Assembly: GCF_001552215.1 (NCBI RefSeq)
Contig: NZ_BCQT01000023.1
Span: 1-64,000, forward strand
DNA: 64,000 bases
Source: Actinomadura macra NBRC 14102
GTDB taxonomy: Bacteria > Actinomycetota > Actinomycetes > Streptosporangiales > Streptosporangiaceae
Reading direction: 5' to 3'
The notes beneath the pieces are model-generated. The model did no database searches, was not told the origin of the DNA, and saw only the letters and a program-made list of their open reading frames with translations. The translations under genes were made by a program, and so were the position numbers. The first letter of the stretch is position 1, and each line of letters opens with the position of its first letter. Of this stretch, positions 39,631 to 49,003 are shown one piece after another.

Positions 39631-40539
39631 GTGCCGGTTGTGAAGCGTGGTGTGCTGTATGGGGTTGGAGCGTACGGTCTGTGGGGGTTGTTCCCGCTCT
39701 ACTGGCCACTGCTCAAGCCGGCGGGCGCGGTGGAGATCCTGGTCCACCGGATCATGTGGTCGCTGGTCGCGGTGGCCGCGGTGCTCGCGGCCGGGCGGAA
39801 CTGGAGCCGGCTCCGGGCGGTCACGGGCCGGCAGGCCGGGCTGCTGGCGCTGGCCGCGGTGATGATCACCATCAACTGGGGCACCTTCATCTACGCGGTC
39901 AACAGCGGGCACACCATCGAGGGGGCGCTGGGGTACTTCATCAACCCCCTGATCAGCGTGGTGTTCGGTGTGATCATCTTCCGGGAGCGACTCCGGTTCT
40001 GGCAGTGGGCCGCGGTGGGGCTGGGCGCGGCGGCGGTCGTGGTGCTGACCATCGACTATGGGCGGCTGCCCTGGATCGCGCTGGTCCTGGCCTGCTCGTT
40101 CGGGACCTATGGGCTGCTCAAGAAGTTCGCGAACACGCCTTCGGCGGAGAGCCTGAGCATCGAGACGGCCGTGATGTTCCTGCCCGCGCTCGCGGTCGCG
40201 GTGGGCCTGCAGATGCGCAGGGACGCGGCCTTCGGCCATCACGGCATCGGGCATGCGGCGCTCGTGGCCGCCGCGGGGCTCGTGACGGCGGTGCCGCTGA
40301 TGCTCTTCAACTCGGCCGCGATCCGGTTGCCCCTGAGCATGATCGGTGTGCTCCAGTACATGACGCCCCTCCTGCAGTTCCTCATCGGCCTGCTGATCCA
40401 GGACGAGCAGATGCCCGCGAGCCGCTGGGTGGGGTTCCTCCTGGTATGGCTCGCGCTCATCACGCTGACATGGGACGGGCTGCGCGCCGCACGGCGGGCA
40501 CGGCCGACCCTGGAACCGGTGCCCGAGGCCGTCCACTAG
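39631..40539 (+). CDS. rarD: EamA-family transporter RarD
   Basis: A 302-residue, ten-span member of the drug/metabolite transporter superfamily. RarD marks are KRGVLYGVGAYGLWGLFPLY, LVHRIMWSLVAVAAVLA, NWGTFIYAVNSGHTIEGALG and YMTPLLQFLIGLLI. The substrate is unknown; RarD was named from chloramphenicol sensitivity in other bacteria. GTG 39631 is the track start; GTG 39640 would begin exactly at the conserved VKRG and lies seven bases after TAGGGT, fitting a leaderless transcript. Divergent from msrA. Confidence 0.92.
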   Translation: MPVVKRGVLYGVGAYGLWGLFPLYWPLLKPAGAVEILVHRIMWSLVAVAAVLAAGRNWSRLRAVTGRQAGLLALAAVMITINWGTFIYAVNSGHTIEGALGYFINPLISVVFGVIIFRERLRFWQWAAVGLGAAAVVVLTIDYGRLPWIALVLACSFGTYGLLKKFANTPSAESLSIETAVMFLPALAVAVGLQMRRDAAFGHHGIGHAALVAAAGLVTAVPLMLFNSAAIRLPLSMIGVLQYMTPLLQFLIGLLIQDEQMPASRWVGFLLVWLALITLTWDGLRAARRARPTLEPVPEAVH

Positions 40540-40607
40540 CCCTGGAGCAAGGGCCCGAGAAGCACTAGAGTGCCGGAAGCCACTTCCCCCCGGCCTAGGA
40601 GCCACTG

Positions 40608-40991
40608 TTGCGCCTGCTCAGCGTCACCGTGTTGGGAACCGCACTCGTCACGGCGGGGCTCGCGGCACCGGCGGCGGGACAGGCGACGGCGACCGGGCGC
40701 GGAAAGATCACGGTGGAGCCGGGTGCGGCACGTCCCGGCCAGCGGGTGGAATTGACCGTTCCCGGCTGCCCCCACCCGCGTGAGGCGGTCTCCGCGGCGT
40801 TCACCAAGCGGGTTCCTCTGGACGGCGACGGGCGCGGCACAGCGACCGTCAGGCGCGAGGCCAAGCCGGACATGTACACCATCCAGGCCCGCTGCGGCGC
40901 CCGCAAGGTGACCAGCAGATTCAAGGTCTCCAACGGCCTCGCCTGGCCCGCCATCCTCCCCACCGACCTCACCCGCGCGGACGATCTGTAG
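40608..40991 (+). CDS. Small secreted protein
   Basis: A 127-residue protein starting TTG 40608 with AGGAG seven bases upstream. Residues 1-25 are a signal peptide (SVTVLGTALVTAGLAAPAAG). The mature part is a probable small beta domain with two cysteines (VPGCPHPREAV, IQARCGARKV), resembling Ig-like secreted domains: KITVEPGAARPGQRVELTV. It ends PAILPTDLTRADDL. Family unknown; location outside the membrane is the only firm inference. Confidence 0.75.
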   Translation: MRLLSVTVLGTALVTAGLAAPAAGQATATGRGKITVEPGAARPGQRVELTVPGCPHPREAVSAAFTKRVPLDGDGRGTATVRREAKPDMYTIQARCGARKVTSRFKVSNGLAWPAILPTDLTRADDL

Positions 40992-41488
40992 GACGCTGCG
41001 AGCCGGTGCGGTGATGGCGAAGGGCTACCCGAAACCGGCGGTATCCGGTGAGCGCAGTGCGTCTTTTGTCGGTCCACTACCTACAGACGAGCGTCATCCA
41101 AGAAATTCGAACATATATTCGATAACAGGGTGTCATGTCCGGCAAATTCCATCTGCCGCGCCGCCAGATAGGTCCGTCCGCGACAGTGGGGCGCATCCGC
41201 GCCGTTTGTCAGAGATCATTCGACTTACCTGACTCATCACTTGTCAGTGATGGAGAACGCGCGCAAAACGTCACATTTGCCACTCTCTGTACCCTTGATC
41301 CCCTTTATTGATCATGTGATACTTCCATCGAATCACCCAGAACATCCCAATCGAACCAAGTGCCTGTCCTCAACCCCTGTTGCTTCTATCACCTCACTCC
41401 GACCTGATCATGAAAGGCGTGGCGACCCGATCGTCGCCCCCGGCGAATCCTCTGGAATGCGGACAACTTCCCATGAGGGCAGGTAGTC
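40992..41488. other. Lower-GC intergenic region before the terpene genes
   Basis: This 497-base stretch has clearly lower GC than its surroundings, especially 41080-41420, and no ORF that reads like protein. It contains the perfect hairpin at 41235-41252 and ends with GAGGGCAGG before the P450 start. It probably holds the promoter and control sites of the three-gene terpene unit. Confidence 0.6.
41235..41252. promoter_or_regulatory. Perfect inverted repeat upstream of the terpene operon
   Basis: CATCACT-TGTC-AGTGATG is an exact 7-bp inverted repeat with a 4-base centre, 237 bases before the P450 ATG, in AT-rich DNA. Its size suits a repressor site, though no regulator gene stands beside it. 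Confidence 0.45.
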
Positions 41489-42850
41489 ATGACCGTCGAC
41501 CTCACCGAGCCAGTCAGGAAACCCGGAATAATTCCATTCTCCGTTGGGTTCCCTGGACTTCTGCGAGATCCCCTCCGGGCGTTCGAAGAGATCGGGCGAG
41601 CCTCGAACGGGGAGATCAGCAGGGTGAACCTGGGCGTCACCCGCCCCTACCTCGTGACCCGTCCCTCGCATGTCCAGCACGTCCTGCGCGACCATGCAGC
41701 GAACTACCCTCGCGAGGGCATGATGTGGAAGCCGCTCACTCGGCTGGTCGGCGGGATCGCCGCCGAAGGCCCGGAATGGGCCCTCAACCGGGGAATCTTC
41801 CAAAGGCTCCTGTCGGGACCCAATATCGCCTCAGTCTTCGATGAGATGGTGCGGACGATCACCGAGGGCGTTGATCTCCTCGAAGCCCGCATTAATCCGG
41901 GGCAGCCTATGGACGCCCTCGCCGAGATGACCCGCATCGTCCAGCGCGCCATCATTCGCGTCTTCTTCGGCAACAGGATCTCACTCTCCGAAGCGGACCA
42001 TCTGGGCTCCGCGATCAGGACCGCTACAAGGTCGATCGGCTTCCGGATGTTGCTGCCGTTCGTTCCCCTCTCCGTCCCACTCCCCGGCGACCGGGCGTTC
42101 CAGCGTTCGGTCCGGGCCGTGGACGAGGTCATCCTTCCGCTGGTCCGTGAGGCACGGCGAGGGGAGGTGGCGGAACGAGACATCGTCTCGATGCTGATCG
42201 AAACGCGGGACGAGCAGGGTCGCGGTCTGGACGACCAGCAGGTCCGCGACGGCGTGGTGGCGATGTTCACGGCGGGGACGGAGACGACCGCGACCGCCCT
42301 CACATGGCTGTGGGTGGTATTGAACGCGCATCCGGAGGTGGCTAGCCGGCTCTACGCCGAGATCGACACCGTGTTCGGACGGGCCCGGCCGGATCGCGAC
42401 CGCCTGCAGGGGCTCCGCTACACCAAGATGGTCATCCAAGAACTCCTGCGCGTGTACTCCGTCGGCTGGATCGTTCCGCGCACCTCCGTCGCCGAAGATG
42501 TCATCGACGGCGTCCGGATCAAGGGCGGCAGCACCGTACTCATCAGCCCCTACCTCACCCATCGACTCGACGACGTCTGGCCGCATCCGGAAGTCTTCGA
42601 TCCCGACCGTTTCTCGGTCGCCCGGTCGAAGAAGCGTCACAGGTTCGCCTACATGGCATTCGGGGCCGGCGCCCACCACTGCGTGGGGAACCTCTTCTTC
42701 ACCGTCGAGGCTCAGCTGATCACGGCGATCCTGCTGCAGCGGTTCCGTCCGGTCATCCAGAGCAAGAACCCGATCGAGCCCCAGGTGCGGCTCACCTTGA
42801 TCCCCCGCGAGCGGGTCGAGATCGTTCTTGAGCCCGTAGGTCCGCGGTGA
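41489..42850 (+). CDS. Cytochrome P450, terpene-cluster associated
   Basis: A 453-residue P450. The I-helix motif AGTETTATAL, the ExxR motif ELLRVYS, and the heme-binding loop FGAGAHHCVG with Cys near residue 395 are all present. There is no membrane anchor. Length and the HRFAYMAFGAG segment place it among bacterial P450s of the CYP110/CYP183-like kind often found with terpene cyclases. ATG 41489 is used. It overlaps the class I cyclase by GTGA, so it very likely oxidises that pathway's hydrocarbon product. Confidence 0.93.
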   Translation: MTVDLTEPVRKPGIIPFSVGFPGLLRDPLRAFEEIGRASNGEISRVNLGVTRPYLVTRPSHVQHVLRDHAANYPREGMMWKPLTRLVGGIAAEGPEWALNRGIFQRLLSGPNIASVFDEMVRTITEGVDLLEARINPGQPMDALAEMTRIVQRAIIRVFFGNRISLSEADHLGSAIRTATRSIGFRMLLPFVPLSVPLPGDRAFQRSVRAVDEVILPLVREARRGEVAERDIVSMLIETRDEQGRGLDDQQVRDGVVAMFTAGTETTATALTWLWVVLNAHPEVASRLYAEIDTVFGRARPDRDRLQGLRYTKMVIQELLRVYSVGWIVPRTSVAEDVIDGVRIKGGSTVLISPYLTHRLDDVWPHPEVFDPDRFSVARSKKRHRFAYMAFGAGAHHCVGNLFFTVEAQLITAILLQRFRPVIQSKNPIEPQVRLTLIPRERVEIVLEPVGPR

Positions 42851-43797
42851 CCACAGGAGCGGAGGCAGATGGGGAACTTCAGAGGGCAACTCAGGCGGGT
42901 CTGACCGCCGCTTTGGCCGTGGATTGCCAGCGCGACCTGCAGGAGTGGGCGGCGGCGTATCCCGCACTCTTTCCAAGCCGACCCTTCGACGCCCGTCTCT
43001 TCAGCTCGGTCGCGCTGGCGAACGCGTTCGGGGTCCCTGGGGAGACCTCAGAGCGGCTGCGCGTCGCCACGCGCGCTTCGCTGTGGGTCTTCGCCGCCGA
43101 TTGGGTCGTGGACTACACCGCCAAGACCTACGACGAGGTCGAGGCCGTCGTCCGTGAATGCATGGCCGTCGTGCGGCCGCGGCCCCCCGGCGAGATCGCA
43201 GACCCCGTGCAGAACGGCACCTCCACAGTGGTTCTCGAACTGGCGCGCTGCCTCGCCGACATTCAGACCGACCTCGCCGCCGTAGCGAGTTGCGACAGCC
43301 ACTGGGGGATGTGGCGAGACCAGGTGCGGCGCTACCTGGCCGCCGTGGCGCAGGAGTGGGAATGGAAGGCCGCTCATGCCCGCCGCGAACAGGACGGCGT
43401 CACGCCCGAGCTCACCTTCGAGCGATACCTGGCCAACGCCGACAACTTCGGATCTTCACTCGTCAACATCGCTCACTGGATCTTCACTTGTGAACCGGCC
43501 GCCCTCAGGCACCTCGAGGACCTATGGAAGGTAAGCGAGCAGGTGCAGCGTGTCCTGCGCCTGCTCAACGATCTCGCGTCATACGAGCGCGACCTCACCT
43601 GGGGCGATCTGAACGCCCTCATGCTCGGAGTGGATCGTGCCGCCGTGACCGCCCGTATCGCCGTCCTGGTCGACGAATGCCACGAGATGCTGCGTCCGCT
43701 ACGCGTGACGTGCCCTGCCGAAGCCGTCTATCTGGAACGGCAGATCGGCTACAGCACCGGCTTCTACGGGACCACCGACTACTGGGGCTCACTGTGA
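42847..43797 (+). CDS. Class I terpene synthase with atypical metal motifs
   Basis: A 316-residue all-helical cyclase. In place of DDxxD the sequence has D85-W-V-V-D89 (ADWVVDYTAKTYDE), and the NSE triad is N241-D-L-A-S245-Y-E-R-D249, ending in Asp instead of Glu. The C-terminal GYSTGFYGTTDYW supplies the usual Arg/Tyr contact region. The enzyme should ionise a prenyl diphosphate, probably the product of the class II cyclase encoded next. GTG 42847 overlaps the P450 stop, and its TGA overlaps the class II start. Substrate is inferred. Confidence 0.85.
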   Translation: MTTGAEADGELQRATQAGLTAALAVDCQRDLQEWAAAYPALFPSRPFDARLFSSVALANAFGVPGETSERLRVATRASLWVFAADWVVDYTAKTYDEVEAVVRECMAVVRPRPPGEIADPVQNGTSTVVLELARCLADIQTDLAAVASCDSHWGMWRDQVRRYLAAVAQEWEWKAAHARREQDGVTPELTFERYLANADNFGSSLVNIAHWIFTCEPAALRHLEDLWKVSEQVQRVLRLLNDLASYERDLTWGDLNALMLGVDRAAVTARIAVLVDECHEMLRPLRVTCPAEAVYLERQIGYSTGFYGTTDYWGSL

Positions 43798-45407
43798 GAT
43801 TCGATCACCCGGGGGTCGGCGCCTCCTCGTCCGCTCGTCCCGACGCCTCGGCCGACGAACTGGTCAGGAGCCTCACCCGCGAGCCCTGGGGGCAGGTCTC
43901 ACCGTCGGTCTACGAAACCGCGCGGCTCGTCGCCCTCTCGCCCTGGCTGATGGGACACGCCAGGCGGGTGAAGTACCTCCTCGGCACCCAGCGCCCCGAC
44001 GGCGGGTGGGGCGGTCCGGGCGGGTACGCGCTCGTCCCGACGCTGAGCGCTACCGACGCGCTTCTCGCCGACCTGCGGCGCCCGCCGAACGGGACCGATC
44101 ACCCGGTCCTGGCGCGAGCCGCCGACCGAGCACTGCGGATGCTGTCCCGGTTGTTGCCTGGCCTCGATGAGGCGAACCTCCCGGACATGCCCGCCGTGGA
44201 CATCATCGCCGCCTCGCTGACCGACTCGATCGACGATCGACTGCGCGCCCTGCGGCTGTCGCCCCCACCCGGTGTCCGGCACTGGCCCCATCGGGCGGTA
44301 GCGCCTCTACCAGCCGCTTTCGACCGCAAGCGACTGAAATCCGTGCTGTGTGCCCTGGAGACGAGGACACCTCTTCCTGAGAAGCTCTTCCACGCGCTTG
44401 AGGTAGCGGGTCACGCCGCGTCCCACGCGGTCGGTGTGCCGCTCACCTCGACGGGCACGGTCGGTGCCTCTCCGGCGGCCACAGCCGCGTGGCTCGGCGA
44501 GAGCGGGCATCACGATCCCGACAGCCCGGCGCGCCGGTTCCTGGAGGCGGTCGCGCGCGGGAATGACGACCTGGTGCCCTGCGGAGTCCCGATCACGATG
44601 TTCGAGCGCTCGTGGGTGATCGGCATCCTGCTGCGGGCCGGCCTGTCCCCGAGCATCCCCCCTGAGTTGACGGCGAACCTCGTGTCGGGCATCGGCGCGG
44701 AGGGGATCGCCGCCGCTTCCGGCCTTCCGGCCGACGCGGACACGACCGCGGTCTCGCTTTACTCACTGGCCTTGCTCGGCGTCAAGCGAACGCCCGATGT
44801 CCTGTTGCGATACGAGACGGAAACGCATTTCTGCACCTGGCCCGGCGAGGACGGTCATTCGACCAGTGTCAACGCGCATGTCCTCGACGCATTCGGCCAA
44901 TACCTCAAGGACACGGGACGGCAGGCGTCCACTCATCGAGACGGCTCTGTTCAGCGCTTTTCTGGGATTGTGAGAAAGCTCTCATCGTGGCTGTGCGAGC
45001 AACAGCACAGCGATGGCGGCTGGCGCGATCGGTGGCACGCATCGCCCTATTACGCGACGGCATGTTGCGCACTAGCGCTCTCCGACTTCGGGGTCGGCGA
45101 CGCCAGGACCGCCGTGACCAGGGCGATTGGCTGGGTGCTGGCGACCCAGCGACCAGACGGCTCGTGGGGCCTGTGGGAAGGCACCGCCGAGGAGACGGCT
45201 TACGCGCTACAGATCCTGTTGCTGGTCCGGCCACGGTACGATCCCGCGATCGAACGAGCGGTCGCGGATGGCTATGATCATCTTCTTCGCGCCGCCCCGA
45301 ACACGGAGCGTCCGGCGCTGTGGCATGACAAGGACCTCTACCTGCCAAAGGCAGTGGTAGAGGCCGGAATCCTCGCTGCGCTACATCTCGGTCGGCGCAC
45401 GGCCTGA
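43794..45407 (+). CDS. Class II diterpene cyclase (copalyl-diphosphate-synthase-like), DxDT variant
   Basis: A 537-residue protein of the prenyltransferase/squalene-oxidase repeat fold. QW-type motifs are seen in QRPDGGWGGPGGY, HSDGGWRDRW and QRPDGSWGLWEG. The catalytic acid motif is D314-A-D316-T317 (PADADTTAVSLYSL): the middle Asp is kept but the last Asp of DxDD is Thr. Such variants exist among bacterial class II cyclases. It should protonate and cyclise geranylgeranyl diphosphate, with the class I partner finishing the skeleton. GTG 43794 overlaps the previous stop. There is no dedicated GGPP synthase beside it. Confidence 0.87.
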   Translation: MRFDHPGVGASSSARPDASADELVRSLTREPWGQVSPSVYETARLVALSPWLMGHARRVKYLLGTQRPDGGWGGPGGYALVPTLSATDALLADLRRPPNGTDHPVLARAADRALRMLSRLLPGLDEANLPDMPAVDIIAASLTDSIDDRLRALRLSPPPGVRHWPHRAVAPLPAAFDRKRLKSVLCALETRTPLPEKLFHALEVAGHAASHAVGVPLTSTGTVGASPAATAAWLGESGHHDPDSPARRFLEAVARGNDDLVPCGVPITMFERSWVIGILLRAGLSPSIPPELTANLVSGIGAEGIAAASGLPADADTTAVSLYSLALLGVKRTPDVLLRYETETHFCTWPGEDGHSTSVNAHVLDAFGQYLKDTGRQASTHRDGSVQRFSGIVRKLSSWLCEQQHSDGGWRDRWHASPYYATACCALALSDFGVGDARTAVTRAIGWVLATQRPDGSWGLWEGTAEETAYALQILLLVRPRYDPAIERAVADGYDHLLRAAPNTERPALWHDKDLYLPKAVVEAGILAALHLGRRTA

Positions 45408-45639
45408 CCGGCTGTACCACCGATTCCTCTCTGCCACCAAAAGCCTCATAGTTGCCAAAACTGGGACATCACACCTGTTGTCGGCTTTCACCTTGAGGCG
45501 ATATGGCACCGTTGCTAAAGTTCTGCCTGGCTCGGAACACTGGCCTGTTTCGGCCTGGCAGGCCCCCGCCGAGCCGGGCCTTTTGATCCCCGGCCCCCGG
45601 GGACGCCTGGGCGGCTTTCTATTTTCTTGGGCAGGTAAA

Positions 45640-48153
45640 ATGCGCTTGCGCAATTCGCGCGTGCGGGCCAAGGTCACGGCGCTACTGCTGTCGCTCGTAG
45701 CACTCTGGGGATTCGCCGCGTGGGTGACCCTCCGCGAAGGCCTCGACCTGCTCACGGTCAGCACTCTCGACGCGCAAACCGGCCGGCCCGGCTCCGACCT
45801 GATCACCGCTCTCCAGGAGGAACGCAGGGCGACGATGGTGTACCTGGGCCGCCCCAGCCTCCAGCAACGCAGCGCGCTGCAAACTCAGCGAGCACACACC
45901 GACAAGGTCGCGAACAAATTCAGCCGGCTCGCGGGCAGCGACGACACCAAGGACGCGGCGAGCGACAGCGGCTGGAAGTGGACCAAGGAGACGCTCACGC
46001 GGCTGGACGGCCTCGCCGCCGCCCGTCGCGCCATCGACACCGGAGCGAGCCGCGGCCAGGCCGCGCAGACGTTCAACGGCATCATCGACTCCACATTTCG
46101 GATCTTCGGTTCGAGTGCCGCCCTGAACGACGAGGACCTCGCGAAAGACAGCCGCACCCTCATCTCCCTGACCAGAGCCAGGGAGATCCTCTCCCGGGAG
46201 GACGCTCTGCTGGCAGGCGCGCTGACCGCGGGACGCTTCAACGGCGGCGAGTCCGTCGAGTTCACCCAGCTCGTCGGCACGCAGCGGTTCCTGTTCGACG
46301 AGGCGGTCTCCGACTTGCCGGACGCGGACCGCAACGCCTACGAGAGGTTCCGCGCCGGCGCCGCCTCCACCCGGCTCCGTTTCCTCGAAGACCGGGTGAT
46401 CCAGCGGTCGCGTACCACGATCAAGGCCCCCATCACGGCGGATGAATGGAGGTCGGCAGCTCAGCCGGTCATCGCGGGGCACGAGCGGCTCGTACTCGAC
46501 AGTGGCGACGGTCTCCTCGAACGCGCCACACCGGTCGCGATCGGTGTGGTCGTCCGGCTGGCGCTGGCCGGCGGGCTGGGCCTCCTCGCGGTCGTGGCGT
46601 CCGTCATCCTGTCGATCACGACAGCGCGGGCGCTTGTGCGGCAATTGGAACGATTGCGGCAGGCGGCGTGGGAGCTGGCCGAACAGCGGTTGCCGGGGGT
46701 CGTCGATCGGCTCGGGCATGGGGAGGATGTGGACGTCTCGGTGGAGGCGCCGCCGCTGGAGTTCGGCCGCGACGAGATCGGGCAGGTGGGACGGGCGTTC
46801 AACGCCGTCCAGGAGACCGCGATCCGCACCGCCGTCGAGCAGGCCGAGCTGCGCCGCGGCATCCGGGACGTCCTGCTGAGCCTGGCGCGGCGGACGCAGA
46901 CGCTCGTGCACCGGCAGCTCACCATGCTCGACACCATGGAGCGCCGCCGCGACATCGAGGTCAAGGACCTGGAGGAGCTGTTCCGGCTCGACCACCTCGC
47001 GACCCGTATGCGGCGCAACGCGGAGAACCTGATCGTGCTCTCCGGTTCGCTGCCCGCCCGTGGATGGCGCAACGCGGTGCCGATGGTCGACGTCATCCGC
47101 GCCGCGGTCGGCGAGGTCGAGGACTACACCCGGGTCGCCGTCCTGCCGCTGGGACAGTACGAGCTGGCCGGACGGGCGGTCGGCGACGTCACGCACCTGC
47201 TGGCCGAGCTGATCGAGAACGCGGTGTCGTTCTCGCCGCCCGACACCGTGGTGCAGGTCAGCGGTCACCTCGTCGCGAGCGGGTTCGCCATCGACATCGA
47301 GGACCGCGGGCTCGGCATGACCGAGGAGAAGCTCACCGAGATCAACGAGCGGATCGCGGACCCGCCGGAGTTCAACCTGCAGAGCTCGGTGCAGCTCGGC
47401 CTCTACGTGGTCAGCAAGCTCGCCGAGCGGTACGGGCTCCAGGTGTCGCTGAAGCGGTCCGCCTACGGCGGCACCACCGCGGTCGTGGTCATCCCCAAGG
47501 AGTTCGTGGTCGAGGAGGGGCCGGTGCCCGTCGGCGCGGGTGCCACCACGCGGAACGGGCTAGAGGTGCGGCAGCCGGCGGCGGTCGGCGGCGGCGCGGG
47601 CCACGCGACCGGGACGCTCACGATGACCGCCCAGCCGTCGGGGCCGGCGCTGGTGGCCGTGCCGCCGCCCGCGCCCGAGCCGTCCGGCCGGGGAGATGAC
47701 GATGGCGATGAGACCTTCCTGCCCGACCGGCAGGACGATGACCCCGAACGCGGGAGGCGCTCCCACGACGACTCCGCCCCGCGCGACCAATCGAGGACGA
47801 CCGGCAAGCACCGGCTGGTCGAACCGGCTGACACCGGCGAAATACCGGCGGTCGGGGCGTTGGACGGGGGGCATCCCGAAATCACCGAGCCGGAGGACCA
47901 GTCACCCGTGCCCGAGATCTCCACCACCCCGTCCGGCCTGCCCGTCCGGGTGCCGCAGGCGAATCTCGCCGAGCCCCTGCGCACCGACGAGCCCGTCGTC
48001 GCCGAGCAACCGGACGAGGACGACGACCCCGGCCGTCCGCCCGAGGAGATCAAGCGGATCATGGGCTCGTACCAGCGCGGCTCTCGGCGTGGCCGCACCG
48101 ACGCGGCTGAGGTCATCGGCGATCAAGCAGCGGAAGGCGAGGAAGACCAGTGA
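45640..48153 (+). CDS. cvnA: Conservon sensor kinase (CvnA type)
   Basis: An 837-residue membrane kinase. It has an N-terminal span (about 15-35), an outer nitrate/nitrite-sensing-like helical domain (NIT type; SALQTQRAHTDKVANKFSRL), a second span near 310-330, a HAMP-like segment, and an ATPase domain (HLLAELIENAVSFSPPDTVV, GLGMTEEKL, SVQLGLYVVSKLAERYG). The last 200 residues are acidic and disordered. Conservon kinases lack a classic HisKA partner and act with the three downstream proteins as a membrane G-protein-like signalling complex. ATG 45640 is used; its TGA overlaps the next ATG. Confidence 0.92.
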   Translation: MRLRNSRVRAKVTALLLSLVALWGFAAWVTLREGLDLLTVSTLDAQTGRPGSDLITALQEERRATMVYLGRPSLQQRSALQTQRAHTDKVANKFSRLAGSDDTKDAASDSGWKWTKETLTRLDGLAAARRAIDTGASRGQAAQTFNGIIDSTFRIFGSSAALNDEDLAKDSRTLISLTRAREILSREDALLAGALTAGRFNGGESVEFTQLVGTQRFLFDEAVSDLPDADRNAYERFRAGAASTRLRFLEDRVIQRSRTTIKAPITADEWRSAAQPVIAGHERLVLDSGDGLLERATPVAIGVVVRLALAGGLGLLAVVASVILSITTARALVRQLERLRQAAWELAEQRLPGVVDRLGHGEDVDVSVEAPPLEFGRDEIGQVGRAFNAVQETAIRTAVEQAELRRGIRDVLLSLARRTQTLVHRQLTMLDTMERRRDIEVKDLEELFRLDHLATRMRRNAENLIVLSGSLPARGWRNAVPMVDVIRAAVGEVEDYTRVAVLPLGQYELAGRAVGDVTHLLAELIENAVSFSPPDTVVQVSGHLVASGFAIDIEDRGLGMTEEKLTEINERIADPPEFNLQSSVQLGLYVVSKLAERYGLQVSLKRSAYGGTTAVVVIPKEFVVEEGPVPVGAGATTRNGLEVRQPAAVGGGAGHATGTLTMTAQPSGPALVAVPPPAPEPSGRGDDDGDETFLPDRQDDDPERGRRSHDDSAPRDQSRTTGKHRLVEPADTGEIPAVGALDGGHPEITEPEDQSPVPEISTTPSGLPVRVPQANLAEPLRTDEPVVAEQPDEDDDPGRPPEEIKRIMGSYQRGSRRGRTDAAEVIGDQAAEGEEDQ

Positions 48154-48572
48154 TGCAGAAGGCGGGTCCTTCATCCGATCTGGGCTGGTTGCTGGACGAT
48201 CTGGTCCATCGGCTGCCGCACGCCCGCAGCGCGGTCGTGCTATCGGCGGACGGGCTCTTGATGGCGTCCTCGAAGGGTGTGACGCAGGACGACGGCGAGC
48301 ACCTGGCGGCGGTGGCGGCCGGCATCCAGAGCCTGGCCAAGGGCGCCGGGACGCGTTTTGGCGGCGGTCCGGTCCGGCAGACGATCGTCGAGATGCAGTC
48401 GGCGTTCATGCTGGTGACGGTCGCCGGGAAGGGCGCCTGCCTGGCGGTGCTGGCCGGGGAGGACGCCGATGTGGGCCTGATCGCCTACGAGATGGCCATG
48501 CTCGTCACCGCGATGGGGCACCACCTGACATCCCCGTCCCGCACGGAGGCCGCCGCGGAGGGACGGACCTGA
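48153..48572 (+). CDS. cvnB: Roadblock/LC7 domain protein (CvnB type)
   Basis: A 139-residue Roadblock/LC7 protein: LGWLLDDLVHRLPHARSAVV, SADGLLMASSKGVTQDD and GKGACLAVLAGEDADVGLIA. Such proteins regulate small GTPases, here the CvnD product. ATG 48153 shares its first base with the kinase TGA; its own TGA overlaps the next ATG. Confidence 0.94.
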   Translation: MQKAGPSSDLGWLLDDLVHRLPHARSAVVLSADGLLMASSKGVTQDDGEHLAAVAAGIQSLAKGAGTRFGGGPVRQTIVEMQSAFMLVTVAGKGACLAVLAGEDADVGLIAYEMAMLVTAMGHHLTSPSRTEAAAEGRT

Positions 48573-49003
48573 TGATCCCCCCCGAGGACCCCCCGCAGGA
48601 GCACTGGCCGGAGGAACCGGTACCGCGCCCGCCCGCCCCGGACCACCGGTGGCTCGACGAGCAGGCCGGGCCGATGGTGCGGCCCTACGTGATGACGAGC
48701 GGACGGATCGAGCCGACCCGCGGCAAGTTCGACCTCATCACGCTCGTGGTGGCGGACGGGCCCGAACCCGAGGGCGCGATCGGGCTCGGCCCCGAGCATC
48801 TGGCGATCCTCCGGCTGTGCCAGTCCGTCCTGTCGGTGGCCGAGCTCACCGGCCATCTCGACCTTCCCGTCGCGACCGTACGGGTGTTGCTGGGCGACCT
48901 GCTCGACAAGGGGTTCGTCTCGATGCAGGAACCCGAACCAGAGGCGGACATGCACGACATCAGGCTCTACAAGGCGGTGATCGATGGTCTCCGGGCCCTC
49001 TAG
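48572..49003 (+). CDS. cvnC: DUF742 protein (CvnC type)
   Basis: A 143-residue DUF742 protein: GPMVRPYVMTSGRIEPTRGK, LGPEHLAILRLCQSVLSVAE and a winged-helix-like end DLPVATVRVLLGDLLDKGFV. DUF742 proteins are constant members of conservons with a probable adaptor role. TGATG overlap with cvnB; its end overlaps cvnD by 20 bases. Confidence 0.94.
   Translation: MIPPEDPPQEHWPEEPVPRPPAPDHRWLDEQAGPMVRPYVMTSGRIEPTRGKFDLITLVVADGPEPEGAIGLGPEHLAILRLCQSVLSVAELTGHLDLPVATVRVLLGDLLDKGFVSMQEPEPEADMHDIRLYKAVIDGLRAL

Noticed and set aside
41241..41486. 81-residue ORF before the P450
   Set aside because: Low third-position GC, no ribosome site and no family resemblance; it lies in the likely control region.
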